Source: Acanthochromis polyacanthus (lineage: Eukaryota > Chordata > Actinopteri > Pomacentridae). Taken from it: a stretch of DNA of 64,000 nucleotides. Position 1 is the stretch's first letter. Every line of letters begins with the position of its first letter. The DNA lies in NCBI RefSeq assembly GCF_021347895.1, contig NC_067134.1, positions 30,005,449-30,069,448 of the forward strand. The letters are read 5' to 3'. The notes beneath the pieces are model-generated. The model was not told where the DNA came from. It made no database searches and saw only the letters and a program-made list of their open reading frames with translations. Shown here piece after piece: positions 33,705-46,578 of this stretch. The translations under genes and the position numbers were made by a program.

Positions 33705-34015
33705 TAAAACTAAGCTAGGCTAACAGTTTCCCTCTGTTAGAAGTTTTACTGCTAAGCTAAGCTCACAGTTTCCCTCTGTTTGCAGTATTAATGCTAAGCT
33801 AAGCTAAGAGTTTACCTCTGCTCTCAGCATTAATGCTAAGCTAGGCTAACAGTTTCCCTCTGTTCTCTGTATTAATGCTAAGCCAAGCTTTCACTGTCCC
33901 TCTGCTCTCAGCATGAATGGTAAGCTAGGCTAAAAGTTTCCCTCTGTTCTCAGCATTAATGCTAAGCTAGGCTAAAAGTTTCCCTCTGTTCTCAGTATTA
34001 ATGCTAAGCTATCCT
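33705..34015 (+). repeat. About 52-bp minisatellite, six to seven units
   Basis: The repeating unit contains AATGCTAAGCTAGGCTAACA, GTTTCCCTCTGTTCTCAG and T(A)TTAATG. The same family starts at 27362, so the transposon cluster at 27.4-33.7 kb probably split one array. Confidence 0.8.
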
Positions 34016-34818
34016 CAAACAGGAAGTCTGTCGTGTCCAAACGTACAGAAGCCAGAAACAAGCAGTCTTTGTTGCTGTCAGGCTTCATGGAACTGAAAGG
34101 GACAACATTTGTCTTTGACTTGATCTACCAGCTGTTCCTGAACATGGTTAGCGATGTCATTTATACGTCTGGACACAGAGTCATTGGACAGAGGGACACT
34201 TTTTATTTGTGTGTCTTCCAGCAGGAAACAGATCATGTCTAATGCTGTAGGGAGTATCAGATCCTCTGCTATGGTGAGGACTTTTTACACCCACCACTTT
34301 GGTAAGTCCCCTTATATGATGCTAACAGCGCTCTCTGCTTTAGCCACGTAGAATTCATGAAACCCATGTTTGTTGGCAATATTCAGCAGGTTTTCAGTGA
34401 AAAAACTCCAGCGGCTGATCAGCGTGGTTGGAGTGTAAAGTGCTGAAGTGATGCCTTCATTTATTTGGCTTCATGCTGTCCACTAACAACATTTTTAGAC
34501 TCAGTAAACATAGCGGTCTGTCCTCGTCTCCCACCGTAGTCACAGTGAAGCTCAGAGCTACAGATGCTTCGTCACATTTCCTCATCTGAGCTTTCAGGAG
34601 ATTTTTGTTTGTCTCATATCTGTCTCTCTCTCTCTGCCTTTCTTTTCTTTCCTGTTAAATATTTTTCCGTTGTGTCTTCTGTGTGTTTGTTCGTAGTATT
34701 TCAGATCTCCTGCTCTGTGGTGTGTGTTCACTGCCCCCAAGGGGCACCACTATTTAAGAAGCACTGAGCGAGGCTAAAAGGTTCCTGTCTGTCTGTACCT
34801 GAGAGTGTCTGTCTGTAC
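34016..34818 (-). other. NLR intron
   Basis: No exon or known repeat is recognised. The expected exon linking the last LRR to B30.2 was sought here and not found. Confidence 0.4.
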
Positions 34819-34987
34819 GTACATGAGAGTTTTCAGTGGATCCTCAACTTTAGCCCTCAGCAGCTTCTCTCCCGAGTCTCCTGGATGGTTGTAGCTCAGG
34901 TCCAGCTCTCTCAGATTTGAGGTCTTCAAGCTCAGAGCTGAGGACAGAGAAGCACAGCCTTCCTCTGTGACCAGACAGCCTGACAGC
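34819..34987 (-). CDS. NLR gene, LRR exon 3
   Basis: After the acceptor TTGTGTGTGCAG the frame reads LSGCLVTEEGCASLSSALSL then LRELDLSYNHPGDSGEKLL, a ribonuclease-inhibitor-type leucine-rich repeat as in fish NLRC proteins. The donor is uncertain: AT|GTACGT (exon end 34823, phase 2) or TAC|GTACAG (34819, phase 0). Compared with relatives, a few codons near the end (VEDPLKTL) appear lost. It lies just downstream of LRR exon 2 on the minus strand. Confidence 0.75.
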
Positions 34988-35284
34988 CTGCACACACAAA
35001 ACAACACAAACCTGATGGACAACACTTGGCTGGATGTTTCTCACTCTCTTTTCTTCTTTGTCTTTCAGATACATTTTGCTGCACATTTCATGCATCTCAA
35101 ACAAATCAACAATCTCAACAATGATTAGTGGGATTTAATCATGTCAAAAATAAACCCTGACAAAGTCCTGCACAAGTTCAGTAAAAGCTCATTTGATGAA
35201 TCCCATCAGCAGAAATGATTGTACTCAGGTTAGCTGTTTATCCACTGACAGAAATCACATCAGTTTCAAAGTGTAAGTCCTGAC

Positions 35285-35458
35285 CTGAGAGCTTCCAGTT
35301 TACAGTGTGGACTCTCCAGTCCAGCATAAAGACTCTCCACTCCTGAATCCTGCAGGTTGTTGTTACTCAGGTCCAGCTCTGTCACACTGGAGGACTGGGA
35401 GCTGAGGACTGAGGACAGAGCTCCACAGCTTCTCTCTGACAGATTACAGTTATTAAGT
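35285..35458 (-). CDS. NLR gene, LRR exon 2
   Basis: This is exactly 174 bases, the standard length of fish NLRC LRR exons, between the acceptor TCTCTTCAG and donor CAG|GTCAGG. It reads [40 protein letters not shown] and [15 protein letters not shown]. It is almost identical to LRR exon 1 (44302-44475), indicating recent exon duplication. The phase (one base completing a codon) fits the NACHT exon and LRR exon 1. Confidence 0.85.
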
Positions 35459-35698
35459 CTGAAGAGACAAAGACAAGAAAATAAGTAAAACATTAAGTTC
35501 AGTATTTTCTGTCCTGTTGAAAAGACAGCAGTGAATTTAACAACAAATACATCCCACTATGTCCAGAATACAGTCCTCTGCAATATTATTTAAATTTGAA
35601 AATAATCCAAAGTGGAGCCCATTACAGTCATCAGATTACTTTGAAGCTGAGCAGTAAAGTATTTGATCCAATTAAAAACAAACTGACAGTTTAGATTT

Positions 35699-36027
35699 CA
35701 GACCTGCCAACCTGTACGCATTTTGCGTAGCAGGTACACAATATGACATCAAAATACGCTGGTACGCTCCGCCTCATTAAACTACGCAAAAAGCTGCAGA
35801 CATCTGTGAGTGCTGTTAGAAATGTGGACATGCAATACTCATGCATGATGCAGCAGTGTAGTGGTGCAATTTCAACCAATCATCATAGAGTAGCGGAGAA
35901 TAACGAGTCTGCCGAACCCTTGTTGGCCCGCTCTCTCCTGTCCTCTGCCTCCCTCCGCCTCTCTCCCCGTTCCCTGTGCCCCCACCCGCAGCAGCTGGCG
36001 GTTAAAATGGTAAAATGGTGTGTGTGT

Positions 36028-36117
<90 letters not shown>

Positions 36118-36334
36118 ACACGCGTGAGTGTACGTGTGTGTCTTTTGGCAAATACTGTTAATAACGTTACTTTCACGTTGAAAATACAATGTCATATCAG
36201 GGAAATAATCATCGAGTTTTTTTTTTCCTATCGACATGAGCGCAAGCTGTGTGTGTGTGTGTGTGTGTGTGTTTGCGCGTGCGTGTGTGAGATTAAGTGG
36301 TACGCAAAATATTTCACCAAGGTTGGCAGGTCTG
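35699..36334. mobile_element. hAT-like MITE with 6-bp TSD, enclosing (GT)n
   Basis: The ends CAGACCTGCCAACCT (35699) and AGGTTGGCAGGTCTG (to 36334) are inverted. AGATTT flanks both sides (35693-35698 and 36335-36340). The interior has no gene; the 177-200 codon frames across it are products of the (GT)n tract. Confidence 0.8.
36018..36118 (+). repeat. (GT)n microsatellite, about 100 bp
   Basis: A long, nearly pure TG tract, with a second shorter tract at 36249-36272. Likely highly polymorphic. Confidence 0.95.
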
Positions 36335-36439
36335 AGATTTCCTAAATGAAGAATACAGGCCAAACAGCAAGAAATGAATCCAATAAAGGTCAGTACATCT
36401 TTCATTACTGTCAGTAGAATGGTGGATTTTTTTCATTAC

Positions 36440-36830
36440 TTTCTACATCCACCTTTATTTTTGATGACACATTTAATCCTCCTCAGCATGAAGAAACCAC
36501 ATTTCTGCAGAGATGTTCCTCCATCTTCAGAGACTAGGTCTTCATCTGCTCTTTGTTGGAGGGTTTGTGTTGCTCTACCTTTGTCTTTAAAATACCCCAA
36601 AGTTGGTCTGTTGGATTCAAATAAGGACACACACTTGGACAAGTCACATTTTGGACTTTTTCCTTCTTTACAATCTGAAAAAGAGTCAACTTGATGCTGA
36701 TGGCAGCCATTAAATCACTGTCAGACTCGGTTCCATCTCTGATGTTGTTCCAGAACAATAGTCTTCTGATCTCCAGTCCTGGTTCTTCAGGTTCCTTCAC
36801 TTCTACTTGTGCTGTTGAGACTCATGCTTT
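36440..36830 (-). pseudogene. Tc1-like transposase relic
   Basis: The minus strand reads CPYLNPTDQLWGILKTKVEQ then HKPSNKEQMKT, and further on IKNKGGCRK. This is the C-terminal catalytic block of a Tc1-like transposase ([20 protein letters not shown]; end KNKGGHTKY). The frame is broken and the N-terminal part is missing. Confidence 0.7.
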
Positions 36831-36968
36831 GGTTTTCACTCAAACATGAACCCCACTGGAACCAAACTAAGGATCTCCAAACTCCTGTGTTTAAACTCTT
36901 TATCTCCATTCTTGATGAAGTCTGGACTCCTCATAGCGTCAGTGAGCTGGACTCTTCATTCTCTCTCA

Positions 36969-37447
36969 GGCCCCATCCACACGAAGACAAAACGCTGAAC
37001 AGTTTCAAAAACGATCGCCATAAAGACGAAGGCATCTCAGAAAATGTGTGCGTCGACACGAATGCACTCGATATGCATGGAAACGCTGTAAAACACATGC
37101 CAGACCTCTAGGGGCGCTGTAACGATATGACAGAAACGCGCAAACAGAAGAAAAAACAGTGGGCATGGGCACTTGCAGCAAAAGCTGTAAACAGAGACCA
37201 AGCTGGGAAGCATGAGTGTCAAACTGCACTTGCGTGTCAATGAAGATACAAAACTATGACGCAAGCGTTTCTGAAAAGAAGCGGATTGCCCGTAAACACG
37301 GAGTTGCGTAAACGCGTTTCAAAATCTTTCCACTCTGGAACCCGGTTTCAAAATGATCGTTTGCAGACCCCCAAAACGCCGTCTTCGTGGGGATGATACG
37401 CAGATTCGGCAAGAAGCTTATACGTTCGTCTTCGTGTGGATGGGGCC
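36969..37447. mobile_element. Harbinger-like MITE, 479 bp, TSD TCA
   Basis: The ends GGCCCCATCCACACGAAGAC (36969) and GTCTTCGTGTGGATGGGGCC (to 37447) are perfect 20-base inverts. TCA flanks both sides (36966-36968 and 37448-37450), a 3-bp duplication as in PIF/Harbinger elements. It carries no gene. Confidence 0.85.
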
Positions 37448-37450
37448 TCA

Positions 37451-38098
37451 GTCTCAGGAGACACTCTGCTGCCCAGTGATTGGCTCTCAGTCCCTACAGT
37501 CTGAAAGGAACCAAAAACCTTTGAACAGCCTCACATCTGAAAAGGCTCATAGGGTCCCTATGAGGGTGTAGCTCCTCTTCAGGGAGAGCAGAGAGACCAT
37601 GAACCTCACCACAGGTGGGATGGATGTTCTATCTTTCACCAACACTTCAGTTGATGGGACTCAGCTAATTAAACAGTTCATTTAAACACAAGACACTTGT
37701 GCTCCAAACAAGAAGGATGAGCACTCAATGAAGGACCGAGGATCCCTGACCCATCACTGTACACACCAGTGAGCAGTGATTCCTGGGATTCTGTATATGA
37801 TGTGGTCTGAAGAGGAACTGCCTGTTGAGGTTTGACCTTTCTCTGAGGTCTGGGTTTGTGATGCACACCTCTCCTGAGCTCTTGGCCAATCCCACCCCAA
37901 GCAGGGCAAAGTTTTTTAGCATCTCTTTACACAGCTGAGGCTTTTTCATGTTTTTTTCCACTGAGATGCAGTTCTGACAGAGCCAGCAGATGTCACTCTT
38001 CTGGTCGTCCTAAATGCTTCAAAGCAGTGTGCAATTGTGTCAAAGTGGTTCATCACTTCAAGAAGCTTCAATTTCACCATCACTGCCAACTATGTGGT
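37451..38098 (-). other. NLR intron, unannotated
   Basis: No exon or known repeat recognised. Confidence 0.4.
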
Positions 38099-38205
38099 GG
38101 CTGTGGATCAGGTGGTAGAGCAGGTCGTCCAATGACCGAAGGGGAGGCGGTTCGATTCCCGCTCTTGCCCAGTCATGTGCTGATGTGTCCTTGGGCAAAA
38201 CCCGT
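38099..38205 (+). mobile_element. tRNA-derived SINE fragment
   Basis: An A-box-like TGGTAGAGCAGG (38113-38124) and a B box GGTTCGATTCC (38149-38159) are spaced as in a tRNA, followed by the common fish SINE body word TGTCCTTGGGCAA. It does not fold into a normal tRNA, so it is a SINE head and not a tRNA gene. Confidence 0.7.
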
Positions 38206-38690
38206 GTTTTGGCGTGAGCTCTCGTGCGATTTCGGAACGAGATTTGCTTTCTAGCGTCCTGAGATTTGGATACAGACCACAACAAAGAGCGATCGCCAGG
38301 TAATGTGGAGGTTTTCGTTCACTTCTCATCTCGAGGATGTTGTGGGACACTCACTGAGACTATCTGAGCCAGTCAGTGTGGGGCAAAAGCACGTTAGGGC
38401 GGACTGTGATGCGGGGGGGCCAGCTGCCCCATACTTTTCGCTAGCCGAGCTGTGAGCTGAGCTGCTCAGCTGCCTGCCTGGCTAAATACTGGAGCTATGT
38501 CGAAAATTCATTTCTCCATCACTCACATGTATGAAATTACATATGGAAACAGACCCCAGGTTGAAAAAAACCGAAGTTCCCCTTTAAGGCCTCTATCCTT
38601 CTCCCCATCTCCAACTAATTTCTCCACTAACCTCTCCTTACTAGAACTTCCAGAATTATCCTGCTTTCTCCTCTCCATAAGCTAAGCTTC
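38206..38690. other. Unclassified repeat-like sequence
   Basis: The interval ends with CCGAAGTTCCCCTTTA (38571-38586), a common end of fish DNA elements. The matching other end was not found. Confidence 0.35.
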
Positions 38691-39793
38691 TCAGCACCTG
38701 ATTATGCCTCCATGTATACCGGCCTTGTGACAGGCTAATCTACAATCAGACAAAATATGCTGTAAGCTAGCAGTATCTGAGCACAGCGGACATGATTGGT
38801 CTCCATCTACCCAGAGTCTGAGGTTCTGGGGGGTTGGAAACACATCATATGTTGCCCCTATTAGAAATCTAATACAGCTTTCTTCCATCTTCCACAGGTC
38901 CCTCCAGCTGAGCTTCCTCTTCTCAACACCTTCCCAGCTCAACCACTGCCCCTGTTTGGCCTGACCAACTGCCTTTGTCCCCCTTAACAGTTCCTCTTGT
39001 CTACACATCTGTTTCACTACCAGCTTTCTTTTCTCCTTTGGACTTGCTTTGTTCCACGCTGGTTTACCTGGGCCAAGCCACGGCCAAATTGAACATTATT
39101 TAGTATTTCTGCAGCCTCAGAGCTGCCTCTGCCTCCTGCACTGCTGCTCTCTGGTTCCATTTCCTCCCCTGGTAGGATTCAGAACCACATTGCTAACTAA
39201 ACTGTTCTTCCTCCCAGACAATAAGAGCTCTGTCCTAACCTTGGTGCATTTAAACTCCTCTGTTAGACTGGATACTGGCAGCTGAAATTTCCCTTTCACA
39301 TACAAAGCTACAATGCTTCAGCACCTGGGAACACCCAACCATTTCCTGATATAAGAACTAACTATGCTTTCCATTCTCTCTGCCATGGATAATGGGACTT
39401 CATAAATGGATATTGGCCTCATTAATCTAGGATATAAAATTTCTTATCACTTACTTTCCCTCTGTATAATGAAATACTCCTCGATTTACTGGACTTGATC
39501 CTCATTCTAGCCCATCTGAGATTCCTATTTATTCTATCGAACAACCTCTTTGTAATTTACTGTTGCAGTTATCAGTGTCATATCATCCATAGAAGCTCTA
39601 ACTGGTAGAAGACTCATTCCATTCTGCCGTCTCTCTCCACCTACGACCCACTTGGAAGCCCTGATCATGAACTCCATAGCCATTGTGAAAGCTAACAGTG
39701 AAACTTTACATCCTGCCATAATACCAACCTCCAATCTTTGCCAGCCTGTTGAAAAATCTCCTGTACTTGCACATAATCTGATGTCCTGAAATA

Positions 39794-41429
<1,636 letters not shown>

Positions 41430-41840
41430 TATGCTTTCACCATGTTACCAACCATCTCTGGCACTTTAAAGTAGTGAAAGGAACTCCAAATAAGGCATTA
41501 GCCAGATCTAAAAACACAACATTCAAGTCTCTGCTCTCCCTCTTAGCTGTCTGAATCTGATGCCAAATCATGCTTTTCTGCTCCAAGCACCCACAAAATT
41601 CCAGTATCCCTGCCTTCTGTGCTGTAGAATCTATCAGACCATTCCTCACGAAGTAACTAGCAAACCTCTGAGCTACAACACTGAAGAAAATCCTTCCCTC
41701 AACATTTAGGAGAGAAATCATCCAAAACTGGCTGAGGTCTGATGAATCCTTCTCCTTAGAGATGAAAACAACTCCTGTCCTATGCCGTGCTCTTGAATAA
41801 TACTGTGTTTCTCCCAGACTATTCTCAGATATCTCCACAG

Positions 41841-43111
41841 TAGGGATGGGACGGTTTATGAAACCGACCCGAACCGTTCGGGACGGCTGTCTCGGTTCGG
41901 GGCGCATGCGTACCGTTCGGTTCATACTCATGCTCAACTTTGGGTGGGTCCCAGGAAATCAATTGAAGAGAAGGTGCGGACATGGCGAGCGGAGAAGACT
42001 TGGAGCTGGAAGATGCGTCAGCAGCGTTATATAGGTCTGGTGTGTGGGACCATTTTGCATTCAGGGTGACCCACGAAAGCGGTAAGAAAGTTGTGGACAA
42101 AAGCACGACAGTGTGCAAGCACTGTGCAACGCGTGTCACTTACGCTAGCGGAAACACATCTAACATGTCGGCTCATCTGCGGAGACATCACCCCACAGTG
42201 ACGTGCAGCGCAAGCAGGAGGGGTGGAGAGCTAGGCAAGGAGCCGGCCAGGGCTGCACAAATTCTCCTCCCCGTGGCTTTTAAACAAATGTACAAAGACC
42301 AGTCAGACAAGGCGAAAGGGATAACGAAAGCACTGGGGTGTTTCATCGCTAAAGACATGCAACCTTTTGCCGTAGATGAGGGTGCGGGATTTCAGTTCAT
42401 GATTAAGGCACTCGAGCCGCGATATAAAATCCCCTCCCGCAAGTACTTCAGCTGAAGAGAATAGAATGACCCGAGCTGTGTGAGGGAGTGCAGTAGAGTG
42501 CATTATCTGTTACGTTTGGTTTACGCTGCATTTTATATTACTGACCTCTTCATTTGGATTATTTATTTTATGTTACCTTAGATAACACAGTGACACTTTA
42601 AGTTTGATAAACATTCCAGCCTCATTTGTTTGATTGTATTTCAAATACTGCACTTTAATTTCAAGGGGTTAGTGTTCGAAGAAAATGTTATCTTTGTGGT
42701 GATTTCAAAGGAACCTAAGTATGATAGGGCTTATGCTTTACGTTGACGGTATAATCTGAGTTGTAAAAACAGCAATGTAAAATTCTTTCATATTATGCAC
42801 AAATTCAACCGTCTGAATTGTAAGATTCTTTTTTTTTTTTTTTAGATATATTGTTTTGCAAATAAATGAAAAGTGTGTTGGAACTACCAATGTCTCAGCT
42901 TTCAGTGCCAGAATCTCACTTACCTTTAACCTAAGACTGTCACAATAATGTATCAAATGTCAGGCTGCCTCATTCTTTAAGTTTTAACATTACTATACAA
43001 GACATAATTGACTTTTGAAACAATTAATGTGTACCGAACCGAACCGAAAACCGTGACCACAAAACCGTGATATGAACCGAACCATGGATTTTGTGAACCG
43101 TCCCACCCCTA
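41841..43111 (+). mobile_element. hAT transposon (ZBED type), 1271 bp, 8-bp TSD
   Basis: The ends TAGGGATGGGACGG and CCGTCCCACCCCTA are inverted. CTCCACAG flanks both sides (41833-41840 and 43112-43119). It retains a short BED-finger frame but no catalytic region, so it is non-autonomous. It is inserted into the LINE, upstream in coding order of the Tc1. Confidence 0.92.
41982..42455 (+). CDS. BED zinc-finger protein, truncated hAT transposase
   Basis: The 157-codon open frame from MASGEDLELEDASAALYRSG has a BED finger (VWDHFAFRV..., VCKHCATRVTYASGNTSNMS and HLRRHHP; ligands C, C, H, H). It then shows the start of the ZBED-like domain (GITKALGCFIAKDMQPFAVD, LEPRYKIPSRKYFS) and stops. The catalytic RNase H-like and dimerisation regions are gone. 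Such a product could bind the ends of hAT relatives without cutting. Expression is unknown. Confidence 0.7.
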   Translation: MASGEDLELEDASAALYRSGVWDHFAFRVTHESGKKVVDKSTTVCKHCATRVTYASGNTSNMSAHLRRHHPTVTCSASRRGGELGKEPARAAQILLPVAFKQMYKDQSDKAKGITKALGCFIAKDMQPFAVDEGAGFQFMIKALEPRYKIPSRKYFS

Positions 43112-43620
43112 CTCCACAGTATCTTATAGATACCAGGTGAACTCTTGTCGACCCTGCAGTGGACTCCATTAGGCCCTGGGGCCGACGAAACCTTTGCATG
43201 TCTGACCACCTCCACAACTTTTCTCCATCTCAGTAGGCTAACATACATCTCCTGACACATTTCTACCAATGGTGGCATGTCAGGAGGAAGACCTATGTTC
43301 CTATTCTCCTCTGAATCTGAATACGTCAACCTCAAATACTCTTCAACCTCTGACTTTGCTGCCTTAAGTTGTTCTCCTTTTTCCTGATTAAACATGTCCT
43401 TCACAAACTTAAGAGTTCCTAAAAGATGCTAACCTTGCACGTTCTTTCTTCTTTCTCTTCTCCCTAAGGTGTTCAGCCCTTCTGAGTACTGCTAACCTGC
43501 TTCTCACTTCTTCCTGCAACACATTCATTTCCTCCCTTTCTTCTTCTGATGCCTTCCTCCACTGCTTCTTTAACTGCCTCCTTTCCTTTACTAGTCTGTC
43601 TATTTCTCTTTAGCGCATAG

Positions 43621-44301
43621 ACCTTCCTACCTGCACCCTCTCACCTCTGCTGTTAGCAAACACCCCAAATCTCTCTAGATCATAAGAGTAGATCAAGAGG
43701 ATCTGAACTTTGATCTCAGTGAAGACAGAAGACAAAACTGCTTCAGTGGCTGTTTGGGCTCCAATGGTGAGAAGGAATTGGACCTGAACAACAGTCCAAC
43801 TGTCCACCAGCTGAACTGCACTGAGTTCAGTCATTGAACAAACTCAACTTTCTACAGTTTCATGTATCAGATGCTTTTATCCAAAGAGACGAACATCTGA
43901 GAGTAGAAACGACACAAGAAAGGATCTAGTCAGGAGAAAACAACCTGGAGAAGATCCATAAAACAAGTTCAAGTGTGAACATGAGATGTTTGTTCTGGTG
44001 TTTCCTTTTCATCAACGTCTATCTGAAACATTCTATATAGTAAAACAGTGGAAACTAAAACAGAACCTGGAACCAAGACCTCACAGGTTCTTACATGTTC
44101 TGGTTCTGTGATGCAGGTTCCAGGTTGTTCAGTTCCTGTCGTGGAAGAGGCCTCATTAAGAGAAACTAGAGCTAAAGGCCAGTAACACAACTGATCTGAG
44201 TCATACAAATACAGAAAACCTCCCACCTCAGCTGTTCTGCTCATCATGAATAAAAACACATTTTAAATGGTCATCAGTTGAACAGGTTGATGAGTCCTGA
44301 C
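43621..44301 (-). other. NLR intron after LRR exon 1
   Basis: No exon recognised. The sequence appears unique. Confidence 0.45.
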
Positions 44302-44475
44302 CTGAGAGCTTCCAGTTTACAGTGTGGACTCTCCAGTCCAGCAGAAAGACTCTCCACTCCTGAATCCTGCAGGTTGTTGTGACTCAGGTCCAGCTCTGTC
44401 ACACTGGAGGACTGGGAGCTGAGGACTGAGGACAGAGCTCCACAGCTTCTCTCTGACAGATTACAGCCACTCAGT
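44302..44475 (-). CDS. NLR gene, LRR exon 1
   Basis: This 174-base exon lies between the acceptor TCTCTTCAG and donor CAG|GTCAGG. It reads [40 protein letters not shown] and [15 protein letters not shown], a ribonuclease-inhibitor-type LRR. The first base completes a GTA codon with the GT left by the NACHT exon, so the splice keeps the frame (KKVVLSGCN). It differs from LRR exon 2 at only a few positions. Confidence 0.88.
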
Positions 44476-44552
44476 CTGAAGAGACAAAAAGCAGATCATA
44501 CTGATCAAAGAGCAGCAAAATGAAAAAGGATCTTCAGTCTCCAACTACTTAC

Positions 44553-46578
44553 ACAACTTTCTTGGAGGCTTTGACCACTGGCAGCAGCCTCAGAAGAGCC
44601 TCCTCTGAAGCAGAGTATTTCTTCAGGTCAAACACGTCCAGATCTTCTTCTGATGACAGTAAGATGAAGACCAGAGCTGACCACTGAGCAGGAGACAGTT
44701 CTTCTGTGGACAGACGTCCTGATCTCAGGGACTGTTGGATCTCCTCCACCAGAGAAACATCCTTCAGTTCATTCAGACAGTGGAACAGATTGATGCTTCT
44801 CTCTGCAGACACATTCTCAGTGATCTTCTCCTTGATGTACTCCACTGTTTTCTGATTGGTCTGTGAACTACTTCCTGTCTGTGTCAGCAGGCCTCGTAGG
44901 AGATTCTGATTGGTCGGCAGCGACAGACCCAGGAGGAAGCGCAGGAACAAGTCCAGGTGTCCGTTTGGACTCTGTAAGGCCTTGTCCACAGCTCTCTGGT
45001 AGAAAACTGTTGGATCAGGTTCCTCACTGAACATTTCAGTCCACCGGAAGTCATCGCCCATCTGTCTAACTCTCTGGTAGAAAACTGTTGAATCAGGTTC
45101 CTCACTGAACATTTCAGTCCACCGGAAGTCATCGCCCATCTGTCTGTACCTGAGTGTGTCTTTCTCCACCTGAGAGTTTGTTGTTTGTTCTTTTTCCAGC
45201 AGGTTGATTCCAGAGTCGATGAAGGTCTGATGGACATGAAGAGCAGCCAGAAACTCCTGAACGCTCAGATGGACGAAGCAGAACACCTTGTCTTCCTGTT
45301 TCCGTCTTCGTTCTTCTTTGAAGATCTGTGTGAACACTCCTGAGTACACTGAGGCTTCCCTCACATCGATGCCACTTTCTCTCAGATCTTTCTCATAGAA
45401 GATCAGGTTTCCCTTCTGCAGCTGTTCAAAAGCCAGTTTAGCTAATGACTCAATGTATTTTTTGCACTTCTTTAGACCGTACTTTTGTTTTGTGTGATCA
45501 ATCTGAAATCTTAGAAACTCTGCGTACATCTCAGTCAGGGTTCTGGGCAGATCTCCTCCCTCTCTGGTTTCTAGCAGCTCCTCCAGAACTGTAGCAGTGA
45601 TCCAGCAGAACACTGGGATGTGGCACATGATGTGGAGGCTTCGTGACTTCTTCATGTGGGAGATGATGCTGCTGGCCTGCTCCTCATCTCTGGATCTCTT
45701 CCTGAAGTACTCCTCCTTCTGTGGGTCATTGAACCCTCTGACCTCCGTCACCATGTCCACACAGTCAGGAGGGATCTGACTGGCTGCTGCAGGTCGTGTG
45801 GTTATCCAGAGGCGAGCTGAGCGCAACAGTTTTCCTCTGATAAGTTCCCTCAGCAGGACTTCTATTTTAGTTGACTTTGTTATGTCCATGGAGGGAATGT
45901 GGTCGACCTGAAAGTCCAGACGAAGGCGATTCTCGTCCAGTCCATCAAACACAAACAGCAGTTTGAATCTGCTCTTCTTGTAGCTGCTGTTTCCTGATGA
46001 CTGCAGAGCTGTAAATATGTAATTTAGAGCCTTCACTGTGACGTCTTTAGTTTCTGGGATACAGAAATGAATGAGCTCTGCCAAACCAAACTTTTTTCCC
46101 TGCAGTGAATTCAGAACACGGAAAGTGAATGGGAAAATAAGATGCACGTCTTGATTGGTCCTTTCTTCGGCCCAGTCCAACACAAACTTGCGCACGAGGA
46201 ATGTTTTTCCAATCCCTGCAATCCCATTGGTCAGCACTCTTCTGATGGGTATGTCTTTTCCAGAAGGATGCTTGAAAATGTCTCTGGGTTGGATCTGTGA
46301 CTCTGTGTCTGATCTCTTCCACACCTTGTCAATCTGTAGGACCTCATGCTGTGTGTTGACGTGCACGTCCCGGCCAGCTGTGATGTACAGCTCTGTGTAG
46401 ATATCAACCAGACGTTGCTTATCTGCTGCCCACCCCTCTGTTGTAACCTTAAATGTGTCCTGGAAGTTTGACTGAAGCTTCTGTTGGTAATATGTGATGG
46501 GACATGGTTCTGGTACCGGAACAGTCTGATCTGTGTCAAACATGAAGGGAACAGTGTGAAGTGTGTGTCGACAGAAAC
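44553..46578 (-). CDS. NLRC-type receptor, FISNA-NACHT exon
   Basis: The exon is about 675 codons and fully open. It begins after the acceptor CAGCAGAG (start 46578), which joins in phase 1 to the PYRIN exon, and ends at the donor GT|GTAAGT (44553). Order: FISNA (YYQQKLQSNFQDTFKVTTEG, WAADKQRLVDIYTELYITAG), NACHT with Walker A GIAGIGKT (46203-46225) and Walker B LLFVFDGLDE (about 45935-45962), then winged-helix and helical regions (VFCFVHLSVQEFLAALHVHQ). These cytosolic ATPases oligomerise in innate immune signalling. Unusually, a 26-residue segment (RQMGDDFRWTEMFSEEPD and on) is tandemly duplicated by a 78-bp repeat at 44992-45147. The closest family is fish NLRC3-like/NLR-C; no specific gene name is justified. 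Confidence 0.93.
44992..45147 (-). repeat. 78-bp in-frame tandem duplication in the NACHT exon
   Basis: Unit 1 starts at 44992 and unit 2 at 45070. They differ at only a handful of bases (for example TGGATCAGG versus TGAATCAGG, giving proline or serine). The frame is preserved. Confidence 0.92.

Noticed and set aside
35743..36405. Long open frames of 97-200 codons rich in VC or TH repeats
   Set aside because: They are translations of the (GT)n microsatellite inside a MITE on both strands.
38099..38175. tRNA-like sequence with A and B boxes
   Set aside because: It lacks a proper acceptor stem and anticodon arm and is followed by a SINE body, so it is not a tRNA gene.
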